Source of the DNA: Elizabethkingia occulta
GTDB taxonomy: Bacteria; Bacteroidota; Bacteroidia; Flavobacteriales; Weeksellaceae
Direction: 5' to 3'
DNA length: 64,000 nt
Assembly: GCF_002023715.1 (NCBI RefSeq)
Contig: NZ_MAHX01000005.1
Location: 248,001-312,000 of the forward strand
This document shows positions 9,091 to 17,512 of the stretch, in pieces (positions within the stretch are counted from its first letter, which is position 1; every line of letters starts with the position of its first letter). The notes under the pieces are model-generated. The model had not been told where the DNA came from and searched no databases. It worked only from the letters and a program-made list of their open reading frames with translations. The translations under genes were made by a program, and so were the position numbers.

Positions 9091-10194
9091 TTAAAATGTA
9101 ATGACTTCCCTGTAAACATTCATAACCTCTTCAGCAATTTGTTTCTCATTGAATTTTTGGACAAACTGAAAAGAATTTTCTGCTCTCCTTTTTCCTTCGT
9201 CCGGATTTTCCCATAAGTGTAATACTTTAGATTTAATATCCTCTGTACTCGTCGGATTTACATAGAGACTATCCGGCCCTCCTGCTTCCGGAAGACAGCT
9301 TATATTACTCGTTATAACCGGCGTCTTAGAGAAAAGAGCTTCTATAACCGGAATACCGAAGCCTTCATACAAACTAGGATAAATAAAGATATCGGCCAAC
9401 TGATAGATCTTTGCCAGTTCAGTCATATTCACATTTGTAAGAAAACAGACCTGCCCTTCCATATTATTCTGAGCTATAAATTTTCTGATTCTCTGGCTAT
9501 ATTTGGTTTCTCTGCCAACAACAACCAAAGGGATATCAGTTCCTTTTATGGCTTTTACAACAGAAAACAAATTTTTGCGCTCTTCTACTGTACCAACATT
9601 TAGGATAAAGCGTTCCGGCAGATTAAATTTAGCCTTTGCAACAGTAAATTCTTCTTCTGAAAAGTTCTGTTTAAAAGCTTCGTGACAAGTCTGATAGATC
9701 ACTCTTATTTTGGATTCAGGAGTTTTAAAATACTCCATAATATCCTTTTTAGTTTGTTCACTAATCGCAATAACAAGATCCGAATCTTTTATGGCTCTTT
9801 TAAACTTCCATGTATGAATTTTACGATCAAAAAATGAATAATATTGGGGATACTTAAGAAAGATAAGATCATGGATAGTTACAACTTTTTTTATCTTTTT
9901 ATCATTCCATTTTAATGGTAATTCACCAGACAATCCATGAAAAATATTACATCCTTCATTCTGAGCATCCTTCCCCATTTTCATTTGACGGGCAAGATTT
10001 CCTTTGCTTATTTTTCTGAAGATAATATTGCTACGTTCCAAAAGACCTGCTGTTCTTTCAGACGTATTTTTAGCAAACATTAAATATTGATTTTCCGGAA
10101 AGTATTCTGATAAAGTACGCACCAGATCACGTGAATAATTTCCGAGTCCCGATGTGTTATGAAAGAAGCGTTTCGCGTCGTAGCCTATCTTCAT
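9091..10194 (-). CDS. glycosyltransferase family 4 (GT-B fold)
   Basis: A 367-aa retaining-type glycosyltransferase. The N-terminal acceptor half begins MKIGYDAKRFFHNTSGLGNY, and VTIHDLIFLKYP follows. The donor half has ILNVGTVEERKNL and the EX7E motif in EGFGIPVIEAL, followed by CLPEAGG. It overlaps the deacetylase gene by four bases, so the two are probably translationally coupled. The operon suggests a role in a cell-surface polysaccharide or glycolipid; the sugar cannot be read from the sequence. Confidence 0.85.
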   Translation of the reverse strand: MKIGYDAKRFFHNTSGLGNYSRDLVRTLSEYFPENQYLMFAKNTSERTAGLLERSNIIFRKISKGNLARQMKMGKDAQNEGCNIFHGLSGELPLKWNDKKIKKVVTIHDLIFLKYPQYYSFFDRKIHTWKFKRAIKDSDLVIAISEQTKKDIMEYFKTPESKIRVIYQTCHEAFKQNFSEEEFTVAKAKFNLPERFILNVGTVEERKNLFSVVKAIKGTDIPLVVVGRETKYSQRIRKFIAQNNMEGQVCFLTNVNMTELAKIYQLADIFIYPSLYEGFGIPVIEALFSKTPVITSNISCLPEAGGPDSLYVNPTSTEDIKSKVLHLWENPDEGKRRAENSFQFVQKFNEKQIAEEVMNVYREVITF

Positions 10195-10964
10195 TTTTTA
10201 GTTGTTTCTAAGAAGTCTTTAAAAGTACCAAATGTATATTGATTTTGCTTCAGCCATTGTACAAATTCATCGAATCGTTGTACCATTTTATCACCTGTGT
10301 TTACAGATGTATAAGAAGGTAACGAATATGCTTTTTTAGTAATATCCATAAATTCCCAGGGGTGGAAATAAATATTAAGGTATCCGTCTTTTTGTATCGC
10401 TCGCTTTGCTAGGTATCTGTAAATATTTACAGGAAAATTATGAAAAGACAACCAGAATAATGGCACTCTCCATGGCGAAACCGAAGCCGGAACCTGAAGC
10501 ACATTTCCCTGTGGAAAATATCTTCTGCTAACTTTCAGGTTATTATATCTTCCCGGAAGCCATGTAGGATTAACTGACGAGTTATAAGTATAACCAGCCT
10601 TCTCTACCTCTGCAGCATCTACTTCCATCATCCTTGGCATTCGGAGTCCGATAATATCAGTACCGAAAACTTCCTGAAGCCTTTCTCTGGATTTCTTCAA
10701 ATCTTCAATTGAAAACTCTGAATGATACCAGGTATGTGATGCCAGTTCATGTCCATCTGAAAGCAATTGCTCAATCAAGTCCTTATTATTTTCTGCAAAA
10801 ACAACAGTCGAAAAGAAAGTTGCTTTTGCATTATGTTTTTTTAAAATGGCTAATATATTCTGCAATCCATTTCTGGAGACTTGTAATTGCTCCTCAAACG
10901 GAATTGTTCCCTCATATTCCAGAGGCATATCAAATTCTTCTATATCAAAACTTAATAGAATCAT
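10191..10964 (-). CDS. polysaccharide deacetylase (NodB-like)
   Basis: A 257-aa carbohydrate esterase 4-like protein. SFDIEEFD near the N-terminus supplies the catalytic/metal aspartates and ELASHTWYH the metal histidines. GLRMPRM and NIYFHPWEF match later motifs. This branch (the DUF3473-like WbmS/PssA type often seen in exopolysaccharide clusters) acts on N-acetylated sugars in lipid-linked or nascent glycans. There is no signal peptide, so it may act in the cytoplasm. It abuts the GT2 gene upstream and overlaps the GT4 gene downstream. Confidence 0.85.
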   Translation of the reverse strand: MILLSFDIEEFDMPLEYEGTIPFEEQLQVSRNGLQNILAILKKHNAKATFFSTVVFAENNKDLIEQLLSDGHELASHTWYHSEFSIEDLKKSRERLQEVFGTDIIGLRMPRMMEVDAAEVEKAGYTYNSSVNPTWLPGRYNNLKVSRRYFPQGNVLQVPASVSPWRVPLFWLSFHNFPVNIYRYLAKRAIQKDGYLNIYFHPWEFMDITKKAYSLPSYTSVNTGDKMVQRFDEFVQWLKQNQYTFGTFKDFLETTKK

Positions 10965-11891
10965 TTAGAAATTTTTAGATCTTATAATAAATAGAGGTCT
11001 GTCTTTAACCTGTTTGAATACCTTACCAAGATAAATACCTATAATACCGAGCATTACCAATTGCAGTCCTCCGAAGAAAACTACTGTCATGATAAGAGAC
11101 GCCCATCCGGATATTTCACTTCCATTCATAAATGAATAGATAACATAAGGAACATATAGTAATGATAAAGCAGAAAAGAAAAAACCAAGGTAAGCAGCAA
11201 AATATAAAGGTTTTACACTAAAAGATGTTACCCCCGTTAATGCCAGCTTAAACATTTTGTTTATGGTATACTGACTGATTCCGTTTTCGCGGTCAGCAGC
11301 GACAAATTTTATTCCTTTCTGTTTGTAACCTACCCATTTTACCAATCCACGTATAAAAAGATCAGACTCATGATTTTGTCTTATTTCTTCTATAACTTTT
11401 GCATCCAGTAATCTAAAATCAGCACCTGCCCCTTTCTCTATAGTAAAATCGGACATCGAGGAGATTATTTTATAATAAATATCTGAAGTCAGCTTTTTGC
11501 TTAAAGAAATATTCTCATTATACCTTCTAATGGTATATACTATATCGTGTCCGTTTTCCCACTCTTTAATAAGCTGCGGAATCAGCTCTGGTGGATGCTG
11601 CAGATCACCGTCCATAGAGATCACAGCATTTCCATCAGCATTATCTAAACCAGCTTTTAATGCAGCCTGATGTCCAAAATTCCGGGAAAGCTCTATATAT
11701 CTAACTTCAGGGTATTGGGCAGCAAGGTCTTCTAGAACTTGTTGTGTAGTATCCCTGCTACCATCATTAACAAAGATAATCTCATAAGCATAATCTTTTA
11801 ATGAAGAAAATACAGCAGCGATACGCTCCCTCATTATAGGAACATTCTTTTCCTCATTATGAGCCGGTATTACAATATTAATCTTCTTCAT
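10965..11891 (-). CDS. glycosyltransferase family 2, DPM1/GtrB-like, with two C-terminal membrane helices
   Basis: A 308-aa GT-A enzyme. It starts INIVIPAHNEEKNVP, has the DxD-type segment MDGDLQHPPELI (~95-106), and ends with two hydrophobic helices (about residues 230-255 and 265-290). This is the layout of polyprenyl-phosphate sugar transferases such as GtrB/ArnC. It would make a lipid-linked sugar for the GT87 protein encoded just upstream (one base apart). Confidence 0.88.
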   Translation of the reverse strand: MKKINIVIPAHNEEKNVPIMRERIAAVFSSLKDYAYEIIFVNDGSRDTTQQVLEDLAAQYPEVRYIELSRNFGHQAALKAGLDNADGNAVISMDGDLQHPPELIPQLIKEWENGHDIVYTIRRYNENISLSKKLTSDIYYKIISSMSDFTIEKGAGADFRLLDAKVIEEIRQNHESDLFIRGLVKWVGYKQKGIKFVAADRENGISQYTINKMFKLALTGVTSFSVKPLYFAAYLGFFFSALSLLYVPYVIYSFMNGSEISGWASLIMTVVFFGGLQLVMLGIIGIYLGKVFKQVKDRPLFIIRSKNF

Positions 11892-11892
11892 T

Positions 11893-13086
11893 TTATTGCA
11901 ATTGATAGTTTTTATTAAAATCCTTTGTCAGCAGTTCATAAGTAATTCTAAACCATACAATGCAGCAAGGCAGTGCCTTTAACGAGTATTTTATGATGTA
12001 GTTTTGCTTTACATATTTAGGAAATAGATCCGACATACCAAAACATGTCAGAATCAATACAAACAGCATAAGCCCATTAACCAATCTGTTCTTATCCTTT
12101 TGAATAAGATACCAGATCATAACTCCGGCAACTGCTATAATATATGTTGGGGATTCGGAACCGGAACTAAACAATACTGTAAAAAGTAAGGTAGAAGCTA
12201 ATATCATCAGCTGAAAAGCCTGATTCTTATATTGCTTAATCCGCAGGTATGGCAAAGTAAATAGTGGCAACCCAACAGCTATAAACCATAAATTGGATAT
12301 ATTGGCATCTCCCAGAACTCTTCTTACAATTCCCATTAAAGATATATCCTGCATATTCCCCAGAACCTGATTATCATTGTTTTTCTTTACCAACTCTACA
12401 TACCAGTCTGTGTAGGATTGCAGTCCGAAATGTACAGATGAATAAAGCATAGGAATAGCTAAGAAAGCTACTGCACCAATAATTAACGTTGCAATAAATT
12501 TCTTTTTATTCTTAACAAAGAAGAATGAGCTAAGCCCAACTATACCATAAATTTTGACAAAGGTTCCTAAAAGAATTGCAATAGCTGACTGGCTTTCTTT
12601 CCTTTGGTAAATAAAACAGGCAGACAATATAATAAGTCCTGTTAGTGCAACGTTGAATTGGAAACTTACCATAGCCGTAATAAGCTCCTGGAAGCATAGC
12701 CATGCAAAAAAGGATTTCATTTTTTCGGAAAATGGTAATTGCTTTACTGCGTAAATAAACAAACCTACATTAGCAATATTCCATAAAATCATTCCTAACC
12801 AGTCTGGTAAAATAGTAAACGGAGCAATAAGTGCACTGAATATTATTCCGTAATGATTTTTGTCAAAGTGCAGAAGTGGGTATTCTACATAAAGATTTTG
12901 TTGAAGGAGAGTATTTCTGAAAACATTTTTAAAGATCAGATAATTGTTGTATTTAGACGGACCTCCCCTGTATTTGGCAATAGCAGAAAATATAGCAACC
13001 AAAATATAAATACTAAAAATATATTTCGGTTGCTCTATGAATTTTCCGTATTTAGACCAAAGTCTAAAAACAGTATTTCGTATCAT
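11893..13086 (-). CDS. polytopic GT87-like (DUF2029) mannosyltransferase
   Basis: A 397-aa integral membrane protein with about ten hydrophobic segments. The periplasmic-loop features of the GT87/DUF2029 family are present: YLIFKNVFRN, an ENLYVEYP-like NLYVEYPLLH, HYGIIFSALIAPF, then a long series of helices. GT-C enzymes of this family use polyprenyl-phosphate sugars, which fits the adjacent GtrB-like gene. It begins 11 bases after dapD in the same operon. Confidence 0.75.
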   Translation of the reverse strand: MIRNTVFRLWSKYGKFIEQPKYIFSIYILVAIFSAIAKYRGGPSKYNNYLIFKNVFRNTLLQQNLYVEYPLLHFDKNHYGIIFSALIAPFTILPDWLGMILWNIANVGLFIYAVKQLPFSEKMKSFFAWLCFQELITAMVSFQFNVALTGLIILSACFIYQRKESQSAIAILLGTFVKIYGIVGLSSFFFVKNKKKFIATLIIGAVAFLAIPMLYSSVHFGLQSYTDWYVELVKKNNDNQVLGNMQDISLMGIVRRVLGDANISNLWFIAVGLPLFTLPYLRIKQYKNQAFQLMILASTLLFTVLFSSGSESPTYIIAVAGVMIWYLIQKDKNRLVNGLMLFVLILTCFGMSDLFPKYVKQNYIIKYSLKALPCCIVWFRITYELLTKDFNKNYQLQ

Positions 13087-13097
13087 GTAAAGGAAAT

Positions 13098-13910
13098 CTA
13101 TACAGCTACATTATGCTCTCTTAAAGCGTCATTCAATGACGTTTTAAGGTCTGTAGATTCTTTTCTTTTACCTATGATAAGGGCACAAGGAACCTGGAAT
13201 TCCCCAGCCGGAAATTTCTTTGTATAACTTCCCGGAATAACCACACTTCTCGCCGGAACTCTGCCTTTTATTTCTACAGGCTCGTCACCAGTTACATCGA
13301 TAATCTTTGTAGACGCTGTTAGTACAACATTAGCACCTAATACAGCTTCTTTTTCCACATGAACACCTTCTACAACAATACAACGGGAACCTACGAAACA
13401 ATCGTCTTCAATAATTACCGGAGCAGCTTGTAATGGTTCTAGTACACCACCGATACCAACACCACCACTAAGGTGAACGTTTTTACCGATTTGCGCACAG
13501 CTTCCTACTGTTGCCCATGTATCCACCATTGTACCACTGTCTACATAAGCACCGATATTTACATAAGAAGGCATCATAATAACACCCGGAGCTACAAAAC
13601 TTCCGTGTCTTGCAATTGCATGAGGTACAACTCTTACTCCTTTTTCTGCGTAGTTTTTCTTTAACGGGATTTTATCATGAAATTCAAAAGGACCAACCTC
13701 AATAGTCGACATCTTCTGAATAGGGAAATACATTACTACCGCTTTCTTTACCCATTCGTTCACTTGCCATCCATTTTCAGTAGGTTCAGCTACACGCAGC
13801 TCTCCCAAATCCAACTTCATAATTACATCACGAATGATTTCCTGATTGTCTTTATCTTGTAGTAAATCTCTATTATCCCAGATTTTCTCAATTGTCTCTT
13901 GCAAACTCAT
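13098..13910 (-). CDS. dapD: tetrahydrodipicolinate N-succinyltransferase
   Basis: Succinylates tetrahydrodipicolinate in the lysine/diaminopimelate pathway. The 270-aa protein has an N-terminal helical domain, then hexapeptide-repeat (left-handed beta-helix) segments from about residue 100 to 230 (VAPGVIMMPSYVNIGAYVD, IGKNVHLSGGVGIGG, IEDDCFVGSRCIVVEGV). The length and the DTWATVGSCAQIG segment fit DapD. It heads the glycan operon, with a TAAATTTG -7 box about 35 bases upstream of its start. Confidence 0.95.
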   Translation of the reverse strand: MSLQETIEKIWDNRDLLQDKDNQEIIRDVIMKLDLGELRVAEPTENGWQVNEWVKKAVVMYFPIQKMSTIEVGPFEFHDKIPLKKNYAEKGVRVVPHAIARHGSFVAPGVIMMPSYVNIGAYVDSGTMVDTWATVGSCAQIGKNVHLSGGVGIGGVLEPLQAAPVIIEDDCFVGSRCIVVEGVHVEKEAVLGANVVLTASTKIIDVTGDEPVEIKGRVPARSVVIPGSYTKKFPAGEFQVPCALIIGKRKESTDLKTSLNDALREHNVAV

Positions 13911-13944
13911 AATGCTTAGTATAGTTTTAGTGAATTTAAAGTGA

Positions 13945-13952
13945 CAAATTTA
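13945..13952 (-). promoter_or_regulatory. -7 box of the dapD operon promoter
   Basis: On the minus strand this reads TAAATTTG, a match to the Bacteroidetes TAnnTTTG element, 34 bases before the dapD start. A clear -33 TTTG is not seen, because that position lies near the 3' end of the NlpC gene. Confidence 0.5.
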
Positions 13953-13958
13953 ATAAAT

Positions 13959-14495
13959 TTATAAGACTCTTCTGGCACTTAAATAGGCTTTATTCCAATA
14001 TTTTTCATTCAGAGAAGAGATCATCACCCCTCTACTTGTAGAAGCATGAATGAAATTAACTTCTCCATCACGAATAGTATGAACAATTCCGACATGAGAA
14101 ACCCTTGAACCTCCAGATGTTGCAAAGAATAACAGATCGCCTGGTATTACATTTTTTATAGAAATTTCTCTGCCTTCACGAGACTGGTCTTCAGATCTGC
14201 GCGGAAGAGCTACATCCTGACTATCGTATACTGTAGTGATAAATCCGGAGCAATCCATACCAGATCTTGTTACGCCACCAAATTTATATGGCGTTCCCAT
14301 ATAATCTTCTGCAGTACGCAAAAGCTTGTCTACTTTACGGGAATTGCTTCCGCTGAAATTGGAATTAAGATTTCTTAGAGTATAGCTCTTACCGTAATTT
14401 TTTCCTCCTATAGGTCTTTTGGTAACTACTTTGGAAGAAGAACATGAAATAATGAATAAAGAAAAAATACTGAGTAAGAATATCTTTTTAAACAT
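13959..14495 (-). CDS. NlpC/P60 family lipoprotein endopeptidase
   Basis: A 178-aa secreted murein peptidase of the C40 family. A lipobox FIISC puts the lipidated cysteine at residue 18. The catalytic Cys82 lies in GMDCSGF, His134 in SHVGI and the third residue His150 in FIHAS. Such proteins cleave the D-Glu-DAP type peptide bond (Spr/MepS-like). It is monocistronic or at most loosely linked to dapD (48-base gap containing the dapD -7 box). Confidence 0.9.
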   Translation of the reverse strand: MFKKIFLLSIFSLFIISCSSSKVVTKRPIGGKNYGKSYTLRNLNSNFSGSNSRKVDKLLRTAEDYMGTPYKFGGVTRSGMDCSGFITTVYDSQDVALPRRSEDQSREGREISIKNVIPGDLLFFATSGGSRVSHVGIVHTIRDGEVNFIHASTSRGVMISSLNEKYWNKAYLSARRVL

Positions 14496-14557
14496 AGACC
14501 TAAAATTAAGAAAAATATAGATTACATAGGATTATAACGCATTTTTTTATAAAAAAT

Positions 14558-14589
14558 TTTGTTCACGTCCAAAAAAATTTTTACTATTG
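14558..14589 (+). promoter_or_regulatory. promoter of tRNA-Ala
   Basis: TTTG (14558-14561), 20 bases, then TACTATTG (14582-14589) resembles the TTTG / TAnnTTTG pair. The tRNA begins 11 bases downstream. Confidence 0.55.
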
Positions 14590-14599
14590 CAACTGCATC

Positions 14600-14676
14600 G
14601 GGGGATTGGCGCAGTTGGCTAGCGCGCTACACTGGCAGTGTAGAGGTCATGGGTTCGAATCCCATATTCTCCACCA
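14600..14676 (+). tRNA. tRNA-Ala (anticodon GGC)
   Basis: The 77-nt cloverleaf includes an encoded CCA. The acceptor stem gggggat/attctcc contains the G3:U70 pair that marks tRNA-Ala. The anticodon arm ctaca-ctggcag-tgtag gives anticodon GGC, and the T arm is atggg-ttcgaat-cccat. The discriminator base is A. Confidence 0.97.
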
Positions 14677-14683
14677 GAAACAT

Positions 14684-14720
14684 AAATAGCTATAACTGAA
14701 TTTGTTATAGCTATTTTTTT
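14684..14720 (+). terminator. terminator after tRNA-Ala
   Basis: The stem aatagctataac / gttatagctatt is followed by a T-run, immediately after the tRNA. Confidence 0.85.
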
Positions 14721-14890
14721 ATATTTTTGTAGACCATTCAGTTTTTTTACAATTATACTTCCTCTTCCTTATTCAGGGAAATGCTTACTAATATTGCATT
14801 CAATTAACTCTAGTAAAACATATTCATTGTATTATAATATTGTATTACTATTTAATCCGGAAAATATATCACTTTATAAAGAATTATTAT

Positions 14891-14912
14891 TATATTTACA
14901 ATCTAACCAAAT
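14891..14912 (+). promoter_or_regulatory. promoter and conserved 5'-UTR start of peptide gene 1
   Basis: TATATTTA (14891-14898) is followed six bases later by AACCAAAT (14905-14912) and then an AAATAAATATTA tract before the ATG. The same pairing of a TAnnTTTA box and AACCAAATaaataT occurs before all four GG-leader peptide genes. Confidence 0.6.
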
Positions 14913-14927
14913 TAAATAAATATTAAC

Positions 14928-15083
14928 ATGAAAAAAATTCAAAAATCTGAATTAAGAAAAATTAATGGAGGCCAGGCATGCTATATGGCATTTTGCCCGC
15001 AATGTAATAATAATGATGGCCCCTATTATGCATGCATACCAATTGGTGCAAGACCATACGAAGTTTGTTGTCCAAATGGATAA
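14928..15083 (+). CDS. double-glycine leader peptide, cysteine-rich family A, copy 1
   Basis: A 51-aa precursor. Residues 1-15 are a leader ending in KINGG (MKKIQKSELRKINGG). The 36-residue core has six cysteines in the order C-x4-C-x2-C-x9-C-x10-CC and ends CCPNG. The copy at 17078 keeps exactly the same cysteine spacing and the FCPxCN...GP...C.P.G motif. Double-glycine leaders are normally cut by C39-peptidase ABC exporters, and none is encoded here. It resembles Bacteroidetes 'bacteriocin-like'/GG-leader natural-product precursors. The mature activity is unknown. Confidence 0.85.
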   Translation: MKKIQKSELRKINGGQACYMAFCPQCNNNDGPYYACIPIGARPYEVCCPNG

Positions 15084-15117
15084 AAAATTAGCCCTCAAAT
15101 TGAGGGCTAATTTTTTA
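15084..15117. terminator. bidirectional terminator
   Basis: The 11-bp stem attagccctca / tgagggctaat has a 3-nt loop, with T on one side and A on the other. It serves peptide gene 1 (+) and the small lipoprotein gene (-). Confidence 0.9.
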
Positions 15118-15345
15118 TTTAGGTCTATCCGATTTTGTTGGATCTATTGTTTCAGTAGGTTCAGCCAGAGTTATTTTTTTCTCCGCAGTCTTATTAGGTT
15201 GTGTCTTTTTTATCTTAATCTTATTAGTAAGATTTTTAATAGATACAGAAGCATCAGCTTTAACTGAATCCTGGTCTCTGTCAGTTGTACAGGCAATAGT
15301 AGTACTTAATACAAAAATTGAAAAAATTAGTAGTTTTATATTCAT
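15115..15345 (-). CDS. small lipoprotein, unknown function
   Basis: A 76-aa protein. The N-terminal hydrophobic stretch ends in STTIAC, a lipobox with Cys19. The rest is short, hydrophilic and rich in Lys, Thr and Asp, with no recognisable domain. It converges on peptide gene 1 and shares its terminator. Lipid anchoring is inferred from the lipobox; nothing more can be said about function. Confidence 0.6.
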   Translation of the reverse strand: MNIKLLIFSIFVLSTTIACTTDRDQDSVKADASVSIKNLTNKIKIKKTQPNKTAEKKITLAEPTETIDPTKSDRPK

Positions 15346-15712
15346 AGTTTATACATTTTGATCAGACGTAAAAATACTAATTCATATTATATGATTTGTA
15401 TTTAATAACGATTATTGATATTCTTTTTAAAAACAATTTCCTAAATCATTATACAAATCCCGATAAATACTGTTTATTATAGATATTTAGCATACATAAT
15501 ATTTATTTAAATAAATATATCTGGATAAATTTCACCTTTATAATTTGACATTAATTCTTATATGATTATTAAATTATCATCATATTCGCAGATACATTAT
15601 AGAGTATTATAATTGTTAATGTAATTTTATATGACAAATTAAGGATAATGTTATTTACTTTATAAGTAAAAATCATGTAATCACTTATGATTATTTGTTC
15701 AATAAATAATAC
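15346..15712. other. AT-rich gap without a gene
   Basis: This 367-base, strongly AT-rich stretch has no credible ORF. On the minus strand around 15495-15535 there is a TAAATTTATCC...AAATAAATATTATG stretch that resembles the peptide-gene promoters, but only a few codons follow. It may be a relic of a lost peptide gene. Confidence 0.5.
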
Positions 15713-16846
15713 ATGTGGAAAATGGATAAAGAACAAAGCCTAAACGAATTGGCTAAAGTCTTTTTGAAATTAGGCTTTACTGCTTTTGGAGGTCCCGCGG
15801 CCCATATTGCTATGATGAGACAGGAAGTAGTAACCAAACGCAGATGGATGTCTGAAGAACACTTTCTTGACTTAATAGGTGCTACAAACCTGATACCTGG
15901 TCCCAACAGCACTGAAATGGCCATTCATATCGGGCAAGATAGAGCTGGATGGAGAGGACTAATTATTGCCGGATTATGCTTTATATGTCCTGCTGTTATC
16001 ATCACTTTATTTTTTTCCTGGTTATATAAGCAATATGGTCAGCTCCCCGAGATACAACCATTTATATATGGGATAAAACCTGCAATAATTTCAATTATTT
16101 TAATGGCTGTTTATCCTTTGGCCAAAAAATCCTTGAAGACTCCACAGCTTTGGGGTATTGGCTTCATTGTTCTTGTTCTATCACTATTAGGCATTAATGA
16201 ATTTTTTTTATTATTCGGAGCAGGTATAATGGCCATCCTCTTTAGCTTAATCAATAAACAAAATACAATACACTCACTAATTCCAGTTGCTTTATTACAA
16301 ATTTCAAATCCCGGATTTATTACATCTAAAAACCTTCACCTTTTTCTTATCTTTTTAAAAATTGGAGCTATTTTATATGGCAGTGGTTATGTACTCTTTG
16401 CTTTTTTAGACACAGAACTAGTAGCAACAGGCTTACTCACTCGGCAACAGCTGATAGATGCAATTGCAGTCGGACAATTTACTCCCGGACCGGTTTTTTC
16501 TTCGGTTACCTTTATTGGTTATCAGATTAATGGTTTTATGGGTGCTCTCATTTCTACCATTGCTATTTTTTTACCATCATTTGTATTTGTAGCATTGCTT
16601 CATCCGCTAATGAAAAAAATGCGTAGTTCAAAATCTCTATCTATATTTTTGGATGCTGTAAATGTTGCATCAATAGCAATTATTATAGCTGTTTGTTATG
16701 AAATGATAAAAGATAGTATTGCAGATTGGAGAACTATATTTATTGCTGTATTATGTTTTAGCTTACTTTTCCGTTTCAAAAATATGAACAGTGCGTGGAT
16801 TGTTTTATTAGGAGCTTTACTCGGATTCACCTTACAATATTTCTAA
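15713..16846 (+). CDS. chrA: chromate transporter (CHR family, two-domain)
   Basis: A 377-aa polytopic membrane protein with two homologous halves. The first half has LGFTAFGGPAAHIAMM and LIPGPNSTEMAIHIG; the second has the related FLKIGAILYGSGYVLFAFL and FTPGPVFSSVTFIGY. This is the layout of long-chain CHR proteins, which export chromate by proton antiport in characterised members. A second ATG at 15722 is an equally plausible start. It lies alone between peptide genes, and no chromate-response regulator is nearby, so the true substrate is unproven. Confidence 0.85.
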   Translation: MWKMDKEQSLNELAKVFLKLGFTAFGGPAAHIAMMRQEVVTKRRWMSEEHFLDLIGATNLIPGPNSTEMAIHIGQDRAGWRGLIIAGLCFICPAVIITLFFSWLYKQYGQLPEIQPFIYGIKPAIISIILMAVYPLAKKSLKTPQLWGIGFIVLVLSLLGINEFFLLFGAGIMAILFSLINKQNTIHSLIPVALLQISNPGFITSKNLHLFLIFLKIGAILYGSGYVLFAFLDTELVATGLLTRQQLIDAIAVGQFTPGPVFSSVTFIGYQINGFMGALISTIAIFLPSFVFVALLHPLMKKMRSSKSLSIFLDAVNVASIAIIIAVCYEMIKDSIADWRTIFIAVLCFSLLFRFKNMNSAWIVLLGALLGFTLQYF

Positions 16847-17043
16847 ATTTGATTTAACTGAAAATAGAATGTCTACAACAGCGAATATACCGGATTAAAT
16901 CTTTTACATTTTTAAATCCTTGTTTGAGATTTAATAAAATTATTTTCAAATCATTAATACATCCTTTCAAAAATAATTATAAGTACCTGAAAACGTTAAC
17001 ATTTATTTTTTTTAAAACATATCACAACTATTAGAATTATGCT

Positions 17044-17064
17044 TATCTTTATATTTAACCAAAT
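17044..17064 (+). promoter_or_regulatory. promoter and conserved 5'-UTR start of peptide gene 2
   Basis: TATCTTTA (17044-17051), five bases, then AACCAAAT (17057-17064) leading into AAATAAATATTA. It is the same block as at peptide genes 1, 3 and 4. Confidence 0.6.
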
Positions 17065-17077
17065 AAATATTAGCATT

Positions 17078-17239
17078 ATGAGAAAAATTACAAAACCTGA
17101 ACTGAAAAAAATCAATGGTGGTAGTGGCACCGGCTGTATTAGGATGTTCTGCCCAGTATGCAATGACGGTAATGGCCCTACCAGCGTATGTCTGCCAAGA
17201 GGCACGGATCCATATCCGATATGTTGCCCAAACGGATAA
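17078..17239 (+). CDS. double-glycine leader peptide, cysteine-rich family A, copy 2
   Basis: A 53-aa precursor starting at MRKITKPELKKINGG. An in-frame ATG at 17039 lies upstream of the putative transcription start and is not used here. The 38-residue core has six cysteines at C-x4-C-x2-C-x9-C-x10-CC, identical in spacing to copy 1, and ends CCPNG. The leader keeps the ELxKINGG pattern. It stands alone between chrA and the serine hydrolase gene, reading on the plus strand. Confidence 0.85.
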   Translation: MRKITKPELKKINGGSGTGCIRMFCPVCNDGNGPTSVCLPRGTDPYPICCPNG

Positions 17240-17466
17240 AATAATTAAAGAAGAGACTCTTCTACTACTTAGGAATCATTAATACTTTGATTTTGCGAAA
17301 ACAAATTTCGCACAAAAGTGATTTATGAATACATTTGCAGAATGATCTGAATAAATACTCAGATAAAATAGATACAGTTGAAGTTTCAGCTTAAATTAAT
17401 CTTCCGGTTTGTATATAATTCCGTTTTGTTTTATTTATATACACAGAATTAAAACACCAATCTTTG

Positions 17467-17499
17467 AAGTGCTTTGTATTTATTATAAAGCACTTTTCT
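17467..17499. terminator. hairpin between peptide gene 2 and the serine hydrolase gene
   Basis: The 9-bp perfect stem aagtgcttt / aaagcactt is followed on the plus strand by ttct. It sits between convergent genes; its T-run is weak. Confidence 0.45.
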
Positions 17500-17512
17500 A
17501 TTCAATGCTTTA

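Noticed and set aside
15495-15535. fifth GG-leader peptide gene on the minus strand
   Set aside because: The promoter-like TAAATTTATCC and AAATAAATATTATG are present, but the ORF ends after a few codons and has no leader motif.
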